DNA of 64,000 nucleotides, from positions 3,999,149-4,063,148 of the forward strand of contig NW_023998415.1 in assembly GCF_014805625.2 (NCBI RefSeq), given 5' to 3'. Below, piece after piece: positions 14,645 to 26,759 of the stretch. A model generated the notes under the pieces. That model was not told where the DNA came from. It searched no databases and was given only the letters and a program-made list of their open reading frames with translations. A program made the position numbers and the translations under genes. Within the stretch, counting starts at the first letter, position 1, and each line of letters opens with the position of its first letter. Origin of the DNA: Glossina fuscipes (Eukaryota > Arthropoda > Insecta > Diptera > Glossinidae).

Positions 14645-15421
14645 AAGTAAAATAACATTTTACAAAATGTATAAACGAAAATTAAATTTGAAAACTGACA
14701 AAGCTGAATAAAACAGCATATAGACAGACAAAAAGAGACAGAAAGTCATATGTCCAAGTATTAATAGGCTTGACAAACTGTCACACTTATTTATGATTTG
14801 TTACAAAAGCCTGTACTAAGCAGAAATGCAAATTGATGACAAAAAAGCGTCGCAATACCTTAAACGAGAAATTTTATATGAAAGTCTCTTAAATCTTAAA
14901 TTTTTAATTACTTACTAATTTTTTAAAGTCTTTTTAAAAGCATTATCTATCTTATTACATCCTCAGGCTGTAAACTTTGCAAATATGACAACAAAGAAAG
15001 TTATAGGATGTAATATAAATCCTTAGATGAATTTTTCTTTATATATTCAAAAGCATAAAAACAATACAACAGAATCCGAAATATTTTTATAATTTTTGCA
15101 GTTATTTTTTAAGTGTCCTTGAAACGTATTTATACAAAAGCGAAGGTCTATCTATATCTATAATGGAATGTAAATGAAATCTTTTTTCTTATTACAGACG
15201 TGGCTCTAAATAGTACTAGTTAGCCTGGAACGGCTGTGGTTGGAAAAGTAGGATCAAAGGTTGTAGACGCGAAGATAATGCGCGTCATTGCTGACCTAGC
15301 AAGTTCGGGAGATATGATTTGCCCCACATCTAAAAGAAATACACTTGCTTTACCATTATAAAATTAAACGGACGGACGAGCGGGCAAATCATAAGTTCTA
15401 CACCATTCTGTACCCTACTCC
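11791..15421. other. Non-coding stretch
   Basis: No gene recognised. Contains a short imperfect tandem duplication near 12708-12752 (unit 'gctgaaatcttgg' plus about 9 bp) and the simple repeats at 14.4-14.65 kb. The 12.2-13.1 kb segment is more GC-rich than its surroundings but has no readable protein. Confidence 0.55.
14416..14478. repeat. (TTCTG)n / (TTTCTG)n minisatellite
   Basis: Mixed pentamer and hexamer units, about eleven in all. An imperfect (CAA)n run of about 40 bp follows at 14606-14645. Confidence 0.9.
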
Positions 15422-15481
15422 ACCTATGGTGTCTTTCGGCCGATTGGTTTCTAATGGAAGAGCCCGAAGGAGACCATAGGT
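15422..15481. other. Imperfect inverted repeat, 20-bp arms
   Basis: Left arm ACCTATGGTGTCTTTCGGCC (15422-15441) pairs with right arm GCCCGAAGGAGACCATAGGT (15462-15481) at about 17 of 20 positions, with a 20-bp spacer. This is the strongest non-microsatellite hairpin I noticed. Function unknown: it could be part of a foldback element or chance. Confidence 0.55.
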
Positions 15482-15689
15482 TGGTTATATTATTACAGAC
15501 TTCGTGCTTTACCACGCTTAATATTGTCTCTCCGCCAAAGGACCCATGTGTATAGAAAAAAATATGTACGGTGCCGATTCGCGGAGTTAAGTACGAAAAA
15601 ACTGTTTTTTTTTTTTTTTCATTTTTTTTTAGATTGAGACTCAGTTCGTTATGAATGGCATAATCATTCCAAGGGTTCTCTGATATTTC

Positions 15690-15985
15690 GATACATTTTA
15701 TGCAGAATGATTGAACTTATTTTCAAACTTGATCTATGGTCGCCAGTTGAAGAATGCGCATGCAAAATCAGGCTTCTAACTCAATTGCTGCGTGAGTGTA
15801 TGTGCAACAAAAACGACGTACGAAGATATGTGTGGCAACGCGATTATAAATAAATCGGCTCAGAATCGTTCTATGATCACAAATATATATAACCGCCTCT
15901 GACAAGCATTCTGGATGTTGCAAAACATATGACAAAATTCACTAAGTTTTTGTACTTCTCTGACGAGTATAACAACCAAGAAAAA
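15690..15985 (+). repeat. Family C interspersed repeat
   Basis: Has a 'cggctcagaatcgttctatg' block, an 'atcacaaatatatataaccg' block, and 'attctggatgttgcaaaaca' ending in 'atatgacaaaattcact'. The order is that of copies at 25540 and 26760. Diverged, with approximate limits. Confidence 0.42.
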
Positions 15986-16200
15986 TAAGAAGAACACTAC
16001 ATCTCTGGCACTAACAGTTTGATCACTCTACTATAAAGTTATGCATAGTTTTACACTGTCCGCTGTTCATGGTAGTATTTGAATTGCAATCATTTTGAAA
16101 TTTCAAGTCTTTATAAAGTAAGGTTGAATCATTTATATCAAGTTTTAGTTGTTTAGCGTGAGTGTTTGCAATCATGAGTATTGAGAATAATGAACAGACG

Positions 16201-16249
16201 ATTGAGAGAGATAAAGAGAGAGATAGATAGATAGATAGATAGATAGTTT

Positions 16250-16296
<47 letters not shown>

Positions 16297-16304
16297 ACAG
16301 AGGT

Positions 16305-16386
<82 letters not shown>
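16201..16386. repeat. Compound microsatellite (GATA)n-(GA)n-(GAAA)n-(GA)n
   Basis: Nearly uninterrupted tetra- and dinucleotide runs with a single 'tttgatagatag' interruption. Frames across it look open only because the repeats lack stops. Confidence 0.95.
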
Positions 16387-16619
16387 TGAAAGACAGAAAG
16401 TGTTTTAACGTAGCACTTAATTTATACATTAATTCAATAAGCAATTATCCCACATAAATAACAGCAAAGAGAATTTTTCCCATTTGAATGCAATTGACAA
16501 TAACCGCCAACGGCAGCGACGAAGTGGATGGTTATAATTCTATCTTCCCCTAAAAGATTTTTGTCAAATTTAAAATTATTATATTAGCAAGGATTAAGCT
16601 CTCATTCGCCTTGTGGTGG
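16383..16619 (+). repeat. Duplicated module, copy 1 (between two GA-rich microsatellites)
   Basis: Starts AGTGTGAAAGACAGAAAGTG and runs through TAACCGCCAACGGCAGCGAC to 'ctctcattcgccttgtggtg'. Nearly identical to 26353-26581 in the same orientation: three single-base differences noted, and one indel region near 16436-16460. On both sides of this copy a GATA/GA microsatellite begins with the same block (ataaagagagagatagat). Confidence 0.85.
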
Positions 16620-16661
16620 AGATAAAGAGAGAGATAGATAGATAGATAGATAGATAGTTTG

Positions 16662-16711
<50 letters not shown>

Positions 16712-16811
16712 NNNNNNNNNNNNNNNNNNNNNNNNNNNNNNNNNNNNNNNNNNNNNNNNNNNNNNNNNNNNNNNNNNNNNNNNNNNNNNNNNNNNNNNNN
16801 NNNNNNNNNNN

Positions 16812-16859
<48 letters not shown>

Positions 16860-16868
16860 GAGAGAGAC
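16618..16868. repeat. Compound microsatellite (GATA)n-(GA)n containing an assembly gap
   Basis: Repeats the opening of the microsatellite at 16201 (ataaagagagagatagat, then the same 'tttgatagatag' interruption). It then runs as (GA)n into 100 N and out again as (GA)n. Confidence 0.95.
16712..16811. other. Assembly gap, 100 N
   Basis: Exactly 100 N inside a (GA)n run. The round size suggests a placeholder for a gap of unknown length, caused by the microsatellite. Confidence 0.98.
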
Positions 16869-18960
16869 AAATTCTGAAAATAGATATGATCGGCAATAGA
16901 TCGGCATGGAACTGTAAGAAAGTTCTGTAAAAAGAAGAAAGAAGAAAGAAGAAACCTGTAAGAAGTTCGCTGTATTCTTAAGAGCAAAAATTGAGCATAA
17001 GATAAATATTCAACTTACGATATTTGATGGAAGTCTGTTACAACTACTTCCTAACGGTATTTATAAAGTGTTTCATAAGAAAGGGCATTGACACGCCTAT
17101 CATTATTAATTTCCATATATTCCTGTGTAATTTTCTTACTTACTCTTCCCCTTATATTCAATTATAATAATTTCATTCAAAAATATTTTTATTCTAAATA
17201 AAAATTTACGAGTTTTACGAGTATTTTTTTTATATATAATAGAATTTGTGTTTGCGCAAAGCTTCAACATTTTTACTTTCTATCTGCATAACGAACAAAT
17301 TGCAAGAATATTTATTTTTCTTTATATCATTATTATTCTTTATACCATATTTTCAAGCATTTAGCAAAAGCGTATAATTTAATTATAAAAGGACATAAGT
17401 TGCATAATAAGTCATAAATCAAATTTACTCTACCCCCAGAGATAATTTTTGAACATAAACATATACTCTTAGACAAACATGTGCACACGTACGCATACTC
17501 AACCATATGCAATAATTTGGAGACATATGCAAATATTAAGGGGCATTGCATTTCAGTATTCCATATTATAAATGGCAGACAACTATTCGGACTTATTCAA
17601 AATGAGACAACATATAAAAAGGACAAATAGATGAGAAACGTACATGCAAAAGTCTGTATAAATGATTATTTAATAATTTTCATATACACGTACACATATA
17701 GATAATATAATATAAGTGTAACCCTTCTTATGATAACAAATTGAGAAGACAATGATGAGCCTATGTAATGTCGATTGACTAAATTTTCAAATTCTCAGAA
17801 CTATGAAAACTTTTCAACTTGAATATTTATGAAAAATTCATATTTTCTTTCTATTCGCCATTGTTGTAGATGAAGAAGATGATAAAATTTGTAAATTCGT
17901 GCTTCAGGATTTCTCACAGTCGCAAAAATCAAGAGATAAAACGGTAAACTGTCACTCAATATATTCTTACATTTTTCGTATGTTCTTCTGTAGCACTTTT
18001 AAAATTGTGAGCGTGATCATACTAGAAATCGGGCTCGCTGTAATTATTTTATATGCATATACAATGTGTCTCTGCAGATGTATTATGCCGTGTAAAAATT
18101 CAGTCCAATTAATTTCGCTATTTGCACTAAGGGTATCCAAAGGGATCGTCAGATGAATATAGCCACAATACAATAAGCAGATCATTAATTCTCTTTCTCC
18201 TACTCTCTCTCTCTCTCTTTTTTTTTTGCCATTCTTTTAACGACTTTGGCTTTCAAATGAAAACCTGAGAATTACTATCTATTAAGCCATCACTGCCAAT
18301 GCGGCCAAGATAATATATTATGTAAAATGTTTACATAAAATGTAGTGAGTTTGTGAAAGAGGAATTATTTAGTATGAAATAAAGGTACAAGCTGATTACA
18401 GTATTACAGGTAGTTTCCGTGCCAGTCGCATCTATCTGCTGAAATCACGATTATGACCTCGAAACTCTGTCTCGAATATTAAACGTGACGGTTTTCGTTC
18501 TTCTTTACTGCCGTTAGGCTAAAATTAAAATGCAACTACGTTCTCTTATACATTTGCAGACAATAGACGAAATTCTATGTATTTTAAATCCATCTACCCC
18601 TTAAAACTGTTTGCGCAATCATAAAATTTCCTATGTTAGTACATCTGGTCTTTGGTTATCGTATCTTTAATAGGTTTCTTTACAATTATTCTATGTTAGA
18701 TGCATATGAATGACGATGTGCAGTAAATTGCTTACGCTTACACAGCAGATTACGTTTGCAATGTTATCCTATATTTTGAATCATATTAAAGCATTATACT
18801 CGCCATAATATCATATATAGTAAAACGCAGCCTTTCCTTTTTTCTTGGTAATTTCGAATTGGTTTTGTGTCAACTTTGAATTTCATTCACGAAATCGTAA
18901 ACTCTTACTCGCAAAAGAATGTTCGAAAATGGATGGTATTGCAAAATTATTTTCTTTTTT
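16869..18960. other. Non-coding stretch
   Basis: AT-rich and without a recognisable gene. A short frame at 17899-18156 has no family features. Confidence 0.55.
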
Positions 18961-19290
18961 AGTTTTTATACCCTTCGCCGAAAGATGAGGGATGTGGAGG
19001 TTTTGGGAAAGTTGGTTAGTTAAAATGAGTCAATTTGGTCGAAGATCACGTCTACAGTACCCCGCTAATTGAGAACACTTCTATGTTTCAAAAGGAATGA
19101 AAAATTGATTTTTCGCTTATTACTCATAAACTGTAGCAGATAAGTCTATAATAGTTTAAATGTATATATCATGGATGGTGGCTATAAGCAGTACCTCTAC
19201 AAAAATGGTAAAAATTGACCACGGCTGCACAATGTTACATTGTGTCATAAAATCATTTTATTTGAAATGCCTTTATAACGCGCAGAAGCA
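18961..19290 (+). repeat. Family B interspersed repeat
   Basis: Starts 'agtttttatacccttcgccg'. It contains 'gtcgaagatcacgtctacag' then TACCCCGCTAATTGAGAACA, 'ctcataaactgtagcagata' and 'accacggctgcacaatgtta'. The middle part is clearly homologous to 28130-28370. No coding capacity. Confidence 0.55.
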
Positions 19291-19954
19291 AGCTTCACAA
19301 ACCGCATAAACTATTTAAGTCCTTAGTCAATTTCAAATTCGGAATGCATCTAAGCATGTCTATCTTTTCGTATGCCCGTCTACGCAGTTGCATACTGTCT
19401 GTGGTAAACATTCTTTCGTTTGCAGAAATCAAGATATCGCCTATAAACTTGCAAAATAATTTGAAAATAATCTAAACTTTTCATGGAAAGCGCTTACGAC
19501 GACCACAGATCTTTGTAAAAAAATCGGTGAACATTTTCGCTTCTCCTCTCTCTTGCTCTCATTGCTCATAAACATGAGATAAGTTTCCATAAAATTATTC
19601 TAGAAAAATAGCATAACGATGATGGATATAAGAAATATAGATTTCTTACTTGATGTATCGTCATAAGTAATTTTCCTAAGAGAAGATTTATTAAGAAAAC
19701 GAAGAGCAGATAAGCATTAAAAGTTCTTACGTAAAAGTGATTGCGTCAAATCATGTCACTTGAAATTATTGTTGCTTACAATTATATTGGAATCTATGAA
19801 TGATTATTTGCGATCTATGAATATATATTCAGTTACCTTTTCTTTGCATATAAACATATTGTGAATAATTGCCGTAAGCAATATCAAGCAATAAGCGACT
19901 TAGGCTATTGGCAGCATCTATAATTTCATAATTTTCATCTATAGTGCATTAATT

Positions 19955-20260
19955 ACTGTACAGAGTATATTAGGTTTGTGTGAATGTATATCATATCCCG
20001 AAAGACTTACGAGACGTCTATCTATCTTTCGTTATATTAATCGATTCGGAATCATTTTCGAAATCGATTTAAGGTTTTCTGTAATTTTATGTTCAATCTG
20101 TAGGCTGCGACTTGTGACTTATACTGACGAAATTTGTTATACTGACGGCTTCTGATCCAAAGGCGTACCAACTCTCATATAATGATTTTTTTTTTTTTTT
20201 TAAAAAGCAATCTTCCAAACTTTTGCACAAAAATCGTTGAGTAATAATTATTCAACGCAA
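19955..20260 (+). repeat. Family A interspersed repeat
   Basis: Begins 'actgtacagagtatattagg' and 'tttgtgtgaatgtatatcat'. It continues through 'ttaatcgattcggaatcatt', 'cgaaatcgatttaaggtttt' and 'cttctgatccaaaggcgtac', and ends at 'cacaaaaatcgttgagtaat'. A T-tract of about 16 interrupts it near 20187. Confidence 0.6.
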
Positions 20261-21356
20261 CTAGGTTGAAGAAGAAGAATTTGGATGAGATGGACTAATG
20301 TGTTGAACGTTCTCTCTTATCAACTTTTATACGAAAATTTGTCATTGCTATAATTGGTCTACAATAGAAATTTTGCAACTGTATCGAATTTGGACAAAAT
20401 GTAAAGTATACCTTTACGGAACGAGAACAATTTTTGGCAATTTATCGCGCAACTAAATAAAGGTTAAGGATATGAGGCACAGTAGATAAGGATATTTAGG
20501 GTCTTTCGTGGTCGAGGCTGGCCCCTTTTGAATATAATACCTTTGCTTGTTTATGTTTCTATTTAGAGTGAGTCGAATTTATGCTAATTAACATTCAATT
20601 CCAATAAAAGTGGTATGTAAAGTGGTGGCTTATTTTGTAGCCTAAGTCATTAATAATTAAATTTAAGAGACACAAAAGGAAAAGAAAAAAATTTTCTTTT
20701 TCTAAAGCAAGAACCCTTTTGCTGATAGCCATCAAATGAATCCAGTTTTAAAAACTAGTGTACACTTAAATTATATATGTTAACTTGCTCCTGTCATAAG
20801 TATTTCTCTCTTACAAGGCAATCGGGCATGAAAGAAACCTTAGAACACTCATGCAATGAAATTAAAATTTTTTGCGCAAATTTTAAAGTGAAAGAAGTGA
20901 ACTTTAAGTGAAAACTTCTCTTATTGCATGTGTATTTAACTGAAACTCGATATTTGTATCAATGTTTGACAATAAATTTTATGACTTTCCTTTTTTTACG
21001 TAGGATATCATAATTTTCCACGAAATTTAACACAATTTAAGTGGAAAATATCATTAATACTATAAACCACAAAAAAACAAAAAAACAAAAAAAAAAAACA
21101 AAAAAAAACAAAAAAAAAAAAGAAAAGAAACGAGAAAAGAAAAACGAAAACAAAAACTCAACTGAACTTTATTATGATATTTATCGTTTTTCCTAAAGGT
21201 AAACCTAATATATCAGTCGGTTGGTTGCTTGGTTGGAGTGTCTGTCTATACAAGAAAGCATGCGAGTGAAAGTGAAACTTTTCTATTATAATTCTTAAAA
21301 GTTTTCGAGTACTTCTTATATAAAAACAATCTACTCGTATGAATATGTCGTCTCTT

Positions 21357-21387
<31 letters not shown>

Positions 21388-23179
21388 TCTTTTACCATAA
21401 TGATGAATATTTATGGAAATTACAAAAAGAGAAAAGTTTTTGTGAGAAGAAAAAAAACGAAAAAAAAAAAAAAAACAAAAAAAAAACTTTGTTACATATT
21501 TCACAAGGAATAAATTGAAATGTACTCGCTTGCGGTGTATATGTGAAATACAAATGAAAAGTGTGAACCGAATGCCGGAAAAGGAGAAAAACAAAAATTG
21601 AGAATTATTTGTTTTTTTCTTTTTCTCATAGATTATACCCCAAGTAAATGGTAGCAGTGGCAGTTGTAGAAGGTGCTTGATGATAAACTTTTTTGTTTAT
21701 CGTTGTTTTTGGTGTGTGCGTCCTCTTTTCATTTCTAGCAGATTGATATTAATTTTACCCAAGAGTTGCTTTCGAAAATTGTGAACTTCTTTCCACTTCA
21801 TAGCATGCAGGACATGCACCACTAATATATATCGCAGCAGCAGTGACAATTGTACGTAAATATTGTTAATCATAATTATGAATTGTTATAATAATTTAAT
21901 GCTAAGTGATAAATTTATGCATTTGATTGATAAAAATTATAAAAATTATAAAATTACTTAGCATTACCCTATCTACCTGTTAATCGTTTATTAGCAATCA
22001 ATTATATTTAGTTAAATATGAATGCAAGCATAGTCGCGAATTTTTCAGTTGGCTTGGATTGACTCTGAGCTATTCAACTATCAACAATGACTTGTCTTAA
22101 ATTTGACCTATTGTAATTTATCGCATTTTCTATTATATTCTCTGTTTGCGTTCATTTTTCAAATAATATTCAATAAAAGCAAAAGACAAATGGCTGCGTG
22201 TCTGTCTAATCTGTTCAATAAAATTAACCTTGTTACTGTTGTTCGTTCGGTGCTCGTTTGCTCAAATTTAACTTTATTGTCTACAATAAAACAATTTTTA
22301 TTTCTCAACTTACTCTCTTTCTTTGGCTTTGACTGGCACGTCGCAAGTACCATATATCTATATGTATGCACAAGTATATCGATATCCATATACGTACACG
22401 TAGATTCTTCACCATCATTCCGGGATGTGTCACAAGCACAAGAATGTCTACCGATAAATCAGCTGAAAATTGAATCCTTGTCTCTAAGGCGACAAAGACG
22501 GCGGTTTCTGTATATGCGCATAAAGACGAACTCGTAATTTTTATTATCACTATGCGTGTGTGCCTAACATACTTACTTAAACATAGCCACGACAAACTGT
22601 TGGCAACAATGCCTTTGCAAATATTCGAAATGTATAAACATTTTAAATTTGTGTAAACACATTGTTTAAATTTCTATTCCACATTTCATTACTGAGTTTA
22701 TTAAACTATATCGATACAAATTCGCTTTGTAAGATAAGTAATTTTAGCGGCAGCCTCCTGGAAACAAGTTAAATATACATATCATTTTTAACTATATACA
22801 TATTTGCGTAGTATTAATAAGCGATATATATATATATAGATTAATAAATTCCGGAAATTTTCCTTTGTAACGATTTGTGACGATCGCTAAAATACGCCTC
22901 AATTTCTGTAACCATTTCGTCTTCACTTGGTGCAATACATTTTCTCGAGAGATCATCCTTCTGAGATTTTCAAGCAGGCAACAGTCACGATCGCGTCAGA
23001 TCTGGAGCAGACGGTAGATAGGAAAGCAATTCAAGTATCAATTTATGTAATTTTGTCATTGTAGTAACCGAGTTGTGGCATGATGGCGTGGCTCTTGTAG
23101 CAGTCCGAGTAAAAGCGGTTTACATTTTGGGTTTTCTGTTCTGTTCTGTTGATCAAATTCATTCGTGTAGCGACTTTTC
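20261..23179. other. Non-coding stretch
   Basis: Apart from the A-rich tract and a (TA)n run at 21356-21383, nothing recognisable. A 144-codon frame starting at 22103 shows no domain and overlaps frames of similar size on the other strand. Confidence 0.55.
21065..21150. repeat. A-rich (AnC) tract
   Basis: Runs of 5-10 A separated by single C or G over about 85 bp. It is strongly purine-biased and has no other signal. Confidence 0.85.
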
Positions 23180-23480
23180 ACACTAAGCCGCTATATATGA
23201 GAGTGCCGAAATAATTTTCAATACCGTACGTCCTTTGGTCAAAAAACGTTAGTGGACCAAAAATCCGTAAGTTGAACACAAGAAAATAAGACTGACGGAC
23301 GGACAGATAAGCTTAGATTCAGAAACTGATTCTAACTTCGTAAGAATACGTGTACAGATATTAGGTGGGTATATCTATACATACACATACCGATAGATGA
23401 ACGGTATAAAAAAAAGTAGGTCTATCTCAAGGCCTTTTGGGTGTTTCATACATTCGCATCAACTTAAAATACCCTTGTAT
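23180..23480 (-). repeat. Family A interspersed repeat, reverse orientation
   Basis: Contains 'cctttggtcaaaaaacgtta', 'agactgacggacggacagat', 'gattcagaaactgattctaa', 'taggtctatctcaaggcctt', GGGTGTTTCATACATTCGCA, and 'aaaatacccttgtatcacaa' followed by GTGGTGTACGG. This matches the order in the 11400 and 38040 copies. Confidence 0.62.
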
Positions 23481-23635
23481 CACAAGTGGTGTACGGTACG
23501 ATAATGGCGATACCCTCCTTCGCTACCTTCAGGGCTGTGAGCGATATGTTGTGACTTTAGGTAGTGATTGCGATAATAAATTTCACTTTTTTTTTTCTTA
23601 TGTTTTCTTAGGAAAGTTGCTTTTTTTTCTTCTTT

Positions 23636-23900
23636 TAATACCCCTGTACGGGTAACGCGGTGACGATCAGAAGAAAGTAGCAGATGGAATGGACGGAAGG
23701 AGTGACATTTTTGTTTTTTTCAAATTCCGCTTTTGATCTAAAACAAGTCCGTGTTGTAAATTTGATCTCTTTATCGTATGGCAAGTGACTACATGAAGTA
23801 GACAGAGGGACAGACCTAATTAGACCGATTGGAAATATAATTCTGAATTGCTTGGTATGATTAAAAAGATTGGACTATTCCAAGTCCAATATGTGTATTT
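23636..23900 (-). repeat. Degenerate copy related to family A
   Basis: Has 'gatctaaaacaagtccgtgt', a GACAGAGGGACAGACC block, and 'attagaccgattggaaatat', in the same order as minus-oriented family A copies. It begins with 'aatacccctgtacgggtaac', which differs from the usual family A end. It may be a nested or related element. Assignment is tentative. Confidence 0.35.
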
Positions 23901-25084
23901 AAAGATAGCATATGTTCTGTGCACTCAAGAAGTTAATCGCTCAACATCGATGAAATAGCTATGTCGCTTGATCCGGTTTCCAGTTTTATTTTAATAAATA
24001 AACGGATTAACGGATTCTAGGAAAATGTCCTTAGAAAAATGTTACATTTCTTATGTTATCTTGAGGAAGACAAAGAGAAAGCTCAAAGGTCGACCTTTAA
24101 AATTGAAGTCCGCTAATACATCCTTGCATTCGAATATGTGGATTGGTGAAGCGCTATTTTCAACGCTTCTTGAAAGCTATCATTCTACGTTTCGTTTCGT
24201 TTTTGCTTTTGTTTTTTTTTTTTTTTTGTTTTTTTTCTCAATCTTACTTATTGCAACATTCAACAAGCGGTTTTCAAAAACCATTTATTCTTATTTGTAT
24301 TTCCTCTCCTTCGTTTTATTTAGAAGAACTTTAATTTGGCATAAAAGCTTGCCAACTATTTTAAATTATTCATTATGTGTTTTTTCCACTCACTCTTGTC
24401 GACTTTTTTTTCCCTTTTGTTCGTTCGCTATAAAACGAACGGGTGGTGTAAACTGCTTCTTTATTTTATTTTTTTTATTTTTTTCATGTCTGTCTTGTAG
24501 ACGACAATGTATATGTATATACGTAAGCATAAAAATCTCGAATTGGTATTGGTGCTTCGGTGGTGTTGGTGAAGTTGGTAAAATTGTTCGGCGGTAACTT
24601 TACTATGCCTGGGGATTTCATTTCTCGTTTACACCTAATTTGATTTTTTTAGCGGAGAAACTTACACTTTACTACTACTGTATTGTGCGGCTTACAGCCA
24701 CAATTTTTCATTCCACTAAAATTTGAGAGCTCATTTATAGCTTGATATTATTTTCTTGTACAGAGAATATATACTGAGAGCCGCATTCTATGGATATTGG
24801 ATGTAAGTTAAAGAACTTATTTTAAGTTTTCTTTTTTTTTTCACGATATACATCTGCAGCCGACCGTCAATTTTACTAAGCGAAGGAAAGGAGACATGAA
24901 TAACATTTGCACAACCATAGAAAGCTACGAATTTTCCAAGTAATTAATGGCATCTGTTTGATTAAAAATTCCCATATAAACGTTAAAGTGGGCTAAAAAA
25001 ATAAAATCAACCATTTTAGTCTGATTAGTTAAGAAAAATTTCCATTAGAATAAAAAACATAAATAATAATAACTTTTCGAGTAA

Positions 25085-25760
25085 TAAACAAGTAAGAAAG
25101 TTATATTCGGCGGGGCCACGAATCTCGCATATTCACCGTTATGCTTTTTACATTCTATCCTTCAAGTTCTTTTATTTGATACTCATATCATTGTTGTTAT
25201 TAAGCAAAAAATGAATCAAATGAGTCAAATCGCGGTGTATACGATATTCATTGAAGAATTAACCCATATTTTGGCAGGTAATATATTCTCATTTCAGGAA
25301 TACACAAAATATTGTTTTAAGCATTCTACCTCGTGTGCTTTAGGATAGGTGAGCTTAAAACTTGAAAAAAGTGAAAAAAAGAATATTTTATCAATTGCAA
25401 TTTTGTATGGGCAAGGCCGATTTTTTCCATTTTCGCACGTAAAGAATAGATTGTTTCGTAACGTAAATGTGGAAAATTTGAACCTTTCAACTTTTATAAA
25501 TTCTGAGCAAAACCCATAAATTTTTATTAAGATAATCGGAGTTGCGTTCAGTTTATGCTCCACTGTGGAATTTTCCTCCCGATCAATTTGATCCATTTTC
25601 AAAACCGACTTGCGCGCAAAACCTTCCAATGTTGCTACTAACTTTAAAGTCGTTATCTTCATTTTTACGAGGAGGAGAGTGGCATCAACACACTGTACGC
25701 AAACATACGAACGGACAAAAATGGCTTAATCAATTCAGAATTTCACGCTGATCAACAAGG
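25085..25760 (+). repeat. Family C interspersed repeat
   Basis: A plausible left end is 'acaagtaagaaagttatatt' followed by CGGCGGGGCCACGAATCTCG. The right half (25540-25760) has 'gatcaatttgatccattttc', 'aaaaccgacttgcgcgcaaa', 'ccttccaatgttgctactaa' and a 'caattcagaatttcacgctg' block. The right half aligns with 26760-26960. Joining the two halves into one element is inference. Confidence 0.45.
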
Positions 25761-26214
25761 CCTACATAGATTATGAAAAAACAAACAGAGTAAGTGGTGG
25801 GTATAAAGCGGAAGCAAAATAAAATCCAAATTAGTTTATTTGGAAGGTAAAGAATCAAAATCCATTTTAAATAGCAGGAAATTTCAACAGGAATCTATTT
25901 ACTTATCTTTCAATTTGAAATTCTTTAGAAGCTTGGCACACCCCACAAACCTTAGAAATACGGAGTTAAGTCATACTTATGCCACTAATAGAAGATCATT
26001 CCACTCTCATTCAATTCTCATTCAATTAACTGGACAGCTGTGTAATCGAACATAAGCAAAGCTGCTTGTTGACATGATCATTAATCGATCACTGGCAGCA
26101 AAAAAGAACATGAGATCTCATCTTTGTAAAATGCTCCTCACCTTAGATTCGTAAAGTTAAGTATTAAACTTTAATCTTATTTCACATAAATAAAACGTCA
26201 TCTTATAGATTAAG

Positions 26215-26352
26215 GTGTGTGTGTGTGTGTGGGCGTGTGCGTGTATGTGTAAGTGTTACAGAGAAGTGGGCAGAGAAGTAAATAGATGAATGGATAGATA
26301 AATAAATAATAGAGAGAGAGAGAGAGAGAAAGAGAGGAAGAGAGAGAGAGAG
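26215..26352. repeat. (GT)n, then degenerate GATA/GA microsatellite
   Basis: A GT run of about 14 bp passes through GT-rich sequence, 'gaatggatagataaataaat' and then (GA)n up to copy 2 of the duplicated module. Confidence 0.9.
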
Positions 26353-26581
26353 AGAGTGTGAAAGACAGAAAGTGTTTTAACGTAGCACTTAATTTATACA
26401 TTAATTCAATACGCACAATATAACAGCAAAGAGAATTTTTCCCATTTGAATGCAATTGACAATAACCGCCAACGACAGCGACGAAGTGGATGGTTATAAT
26501 TCTATCTTCCCCTAAAAGATTTTTGTCAAATTTAAAATTATTATATTAGCAAGGATTAAACTCTCATTCGCCTTGTGCTGG
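26353..26581 (+). repeat. Duplicated module, copy 2 (right of a GA microsatellite)
   Basis: Second copy of the module at 16383-16619. It starts directly after a (GA)n tract and reads AGTGTGAAAGACAGAAAGTG through TAACCGCCAACGACAGCGAC to 'ctctcattcgccttgtgctg'. Beyond 26581 the flanks differ from copy 1. The high identity implies a recent duplication or a recently mobile element. Confidence 0.85.
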
Positions 26582-26759
26582 TAATGAACGACAAGTGAAC
26601 GTCAAGATAATAGTTGGAAGATAAGCAAGTTAAAAAGATTATATTCACATATATCCGAACGTTCTACACTCTAACACTGTTTAATTCTTATAATATCTAA
26701 ATGATAGGCAGAAATTATATATTGTCGCCTATTCAAATAGAAGTTGTATTGTGAGAGCG

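Noticed and set aside
14606..14645. Possible CRISPR-like or coding CAA repeat
   Set aside because: Simple trinucleotide repeat with no spacers and no open reading frame context.
16550..16987. 145-codon frame across the 100-N gap
   Set aside because: It is open only because GA/CT repeats and N contain no stop codons.
22103..22537. 144-codon open frame, plus strand
   Set aside because: Overlapping minus-strand frames of comparable length, and no recognisable motif.
24025..24597. 190-codon open frame, plus strand
   Set aside because: Made of Phe/Ser/Leu runs from T-rich tracts, with no domain and no splice or start context. Composition alone explains it.
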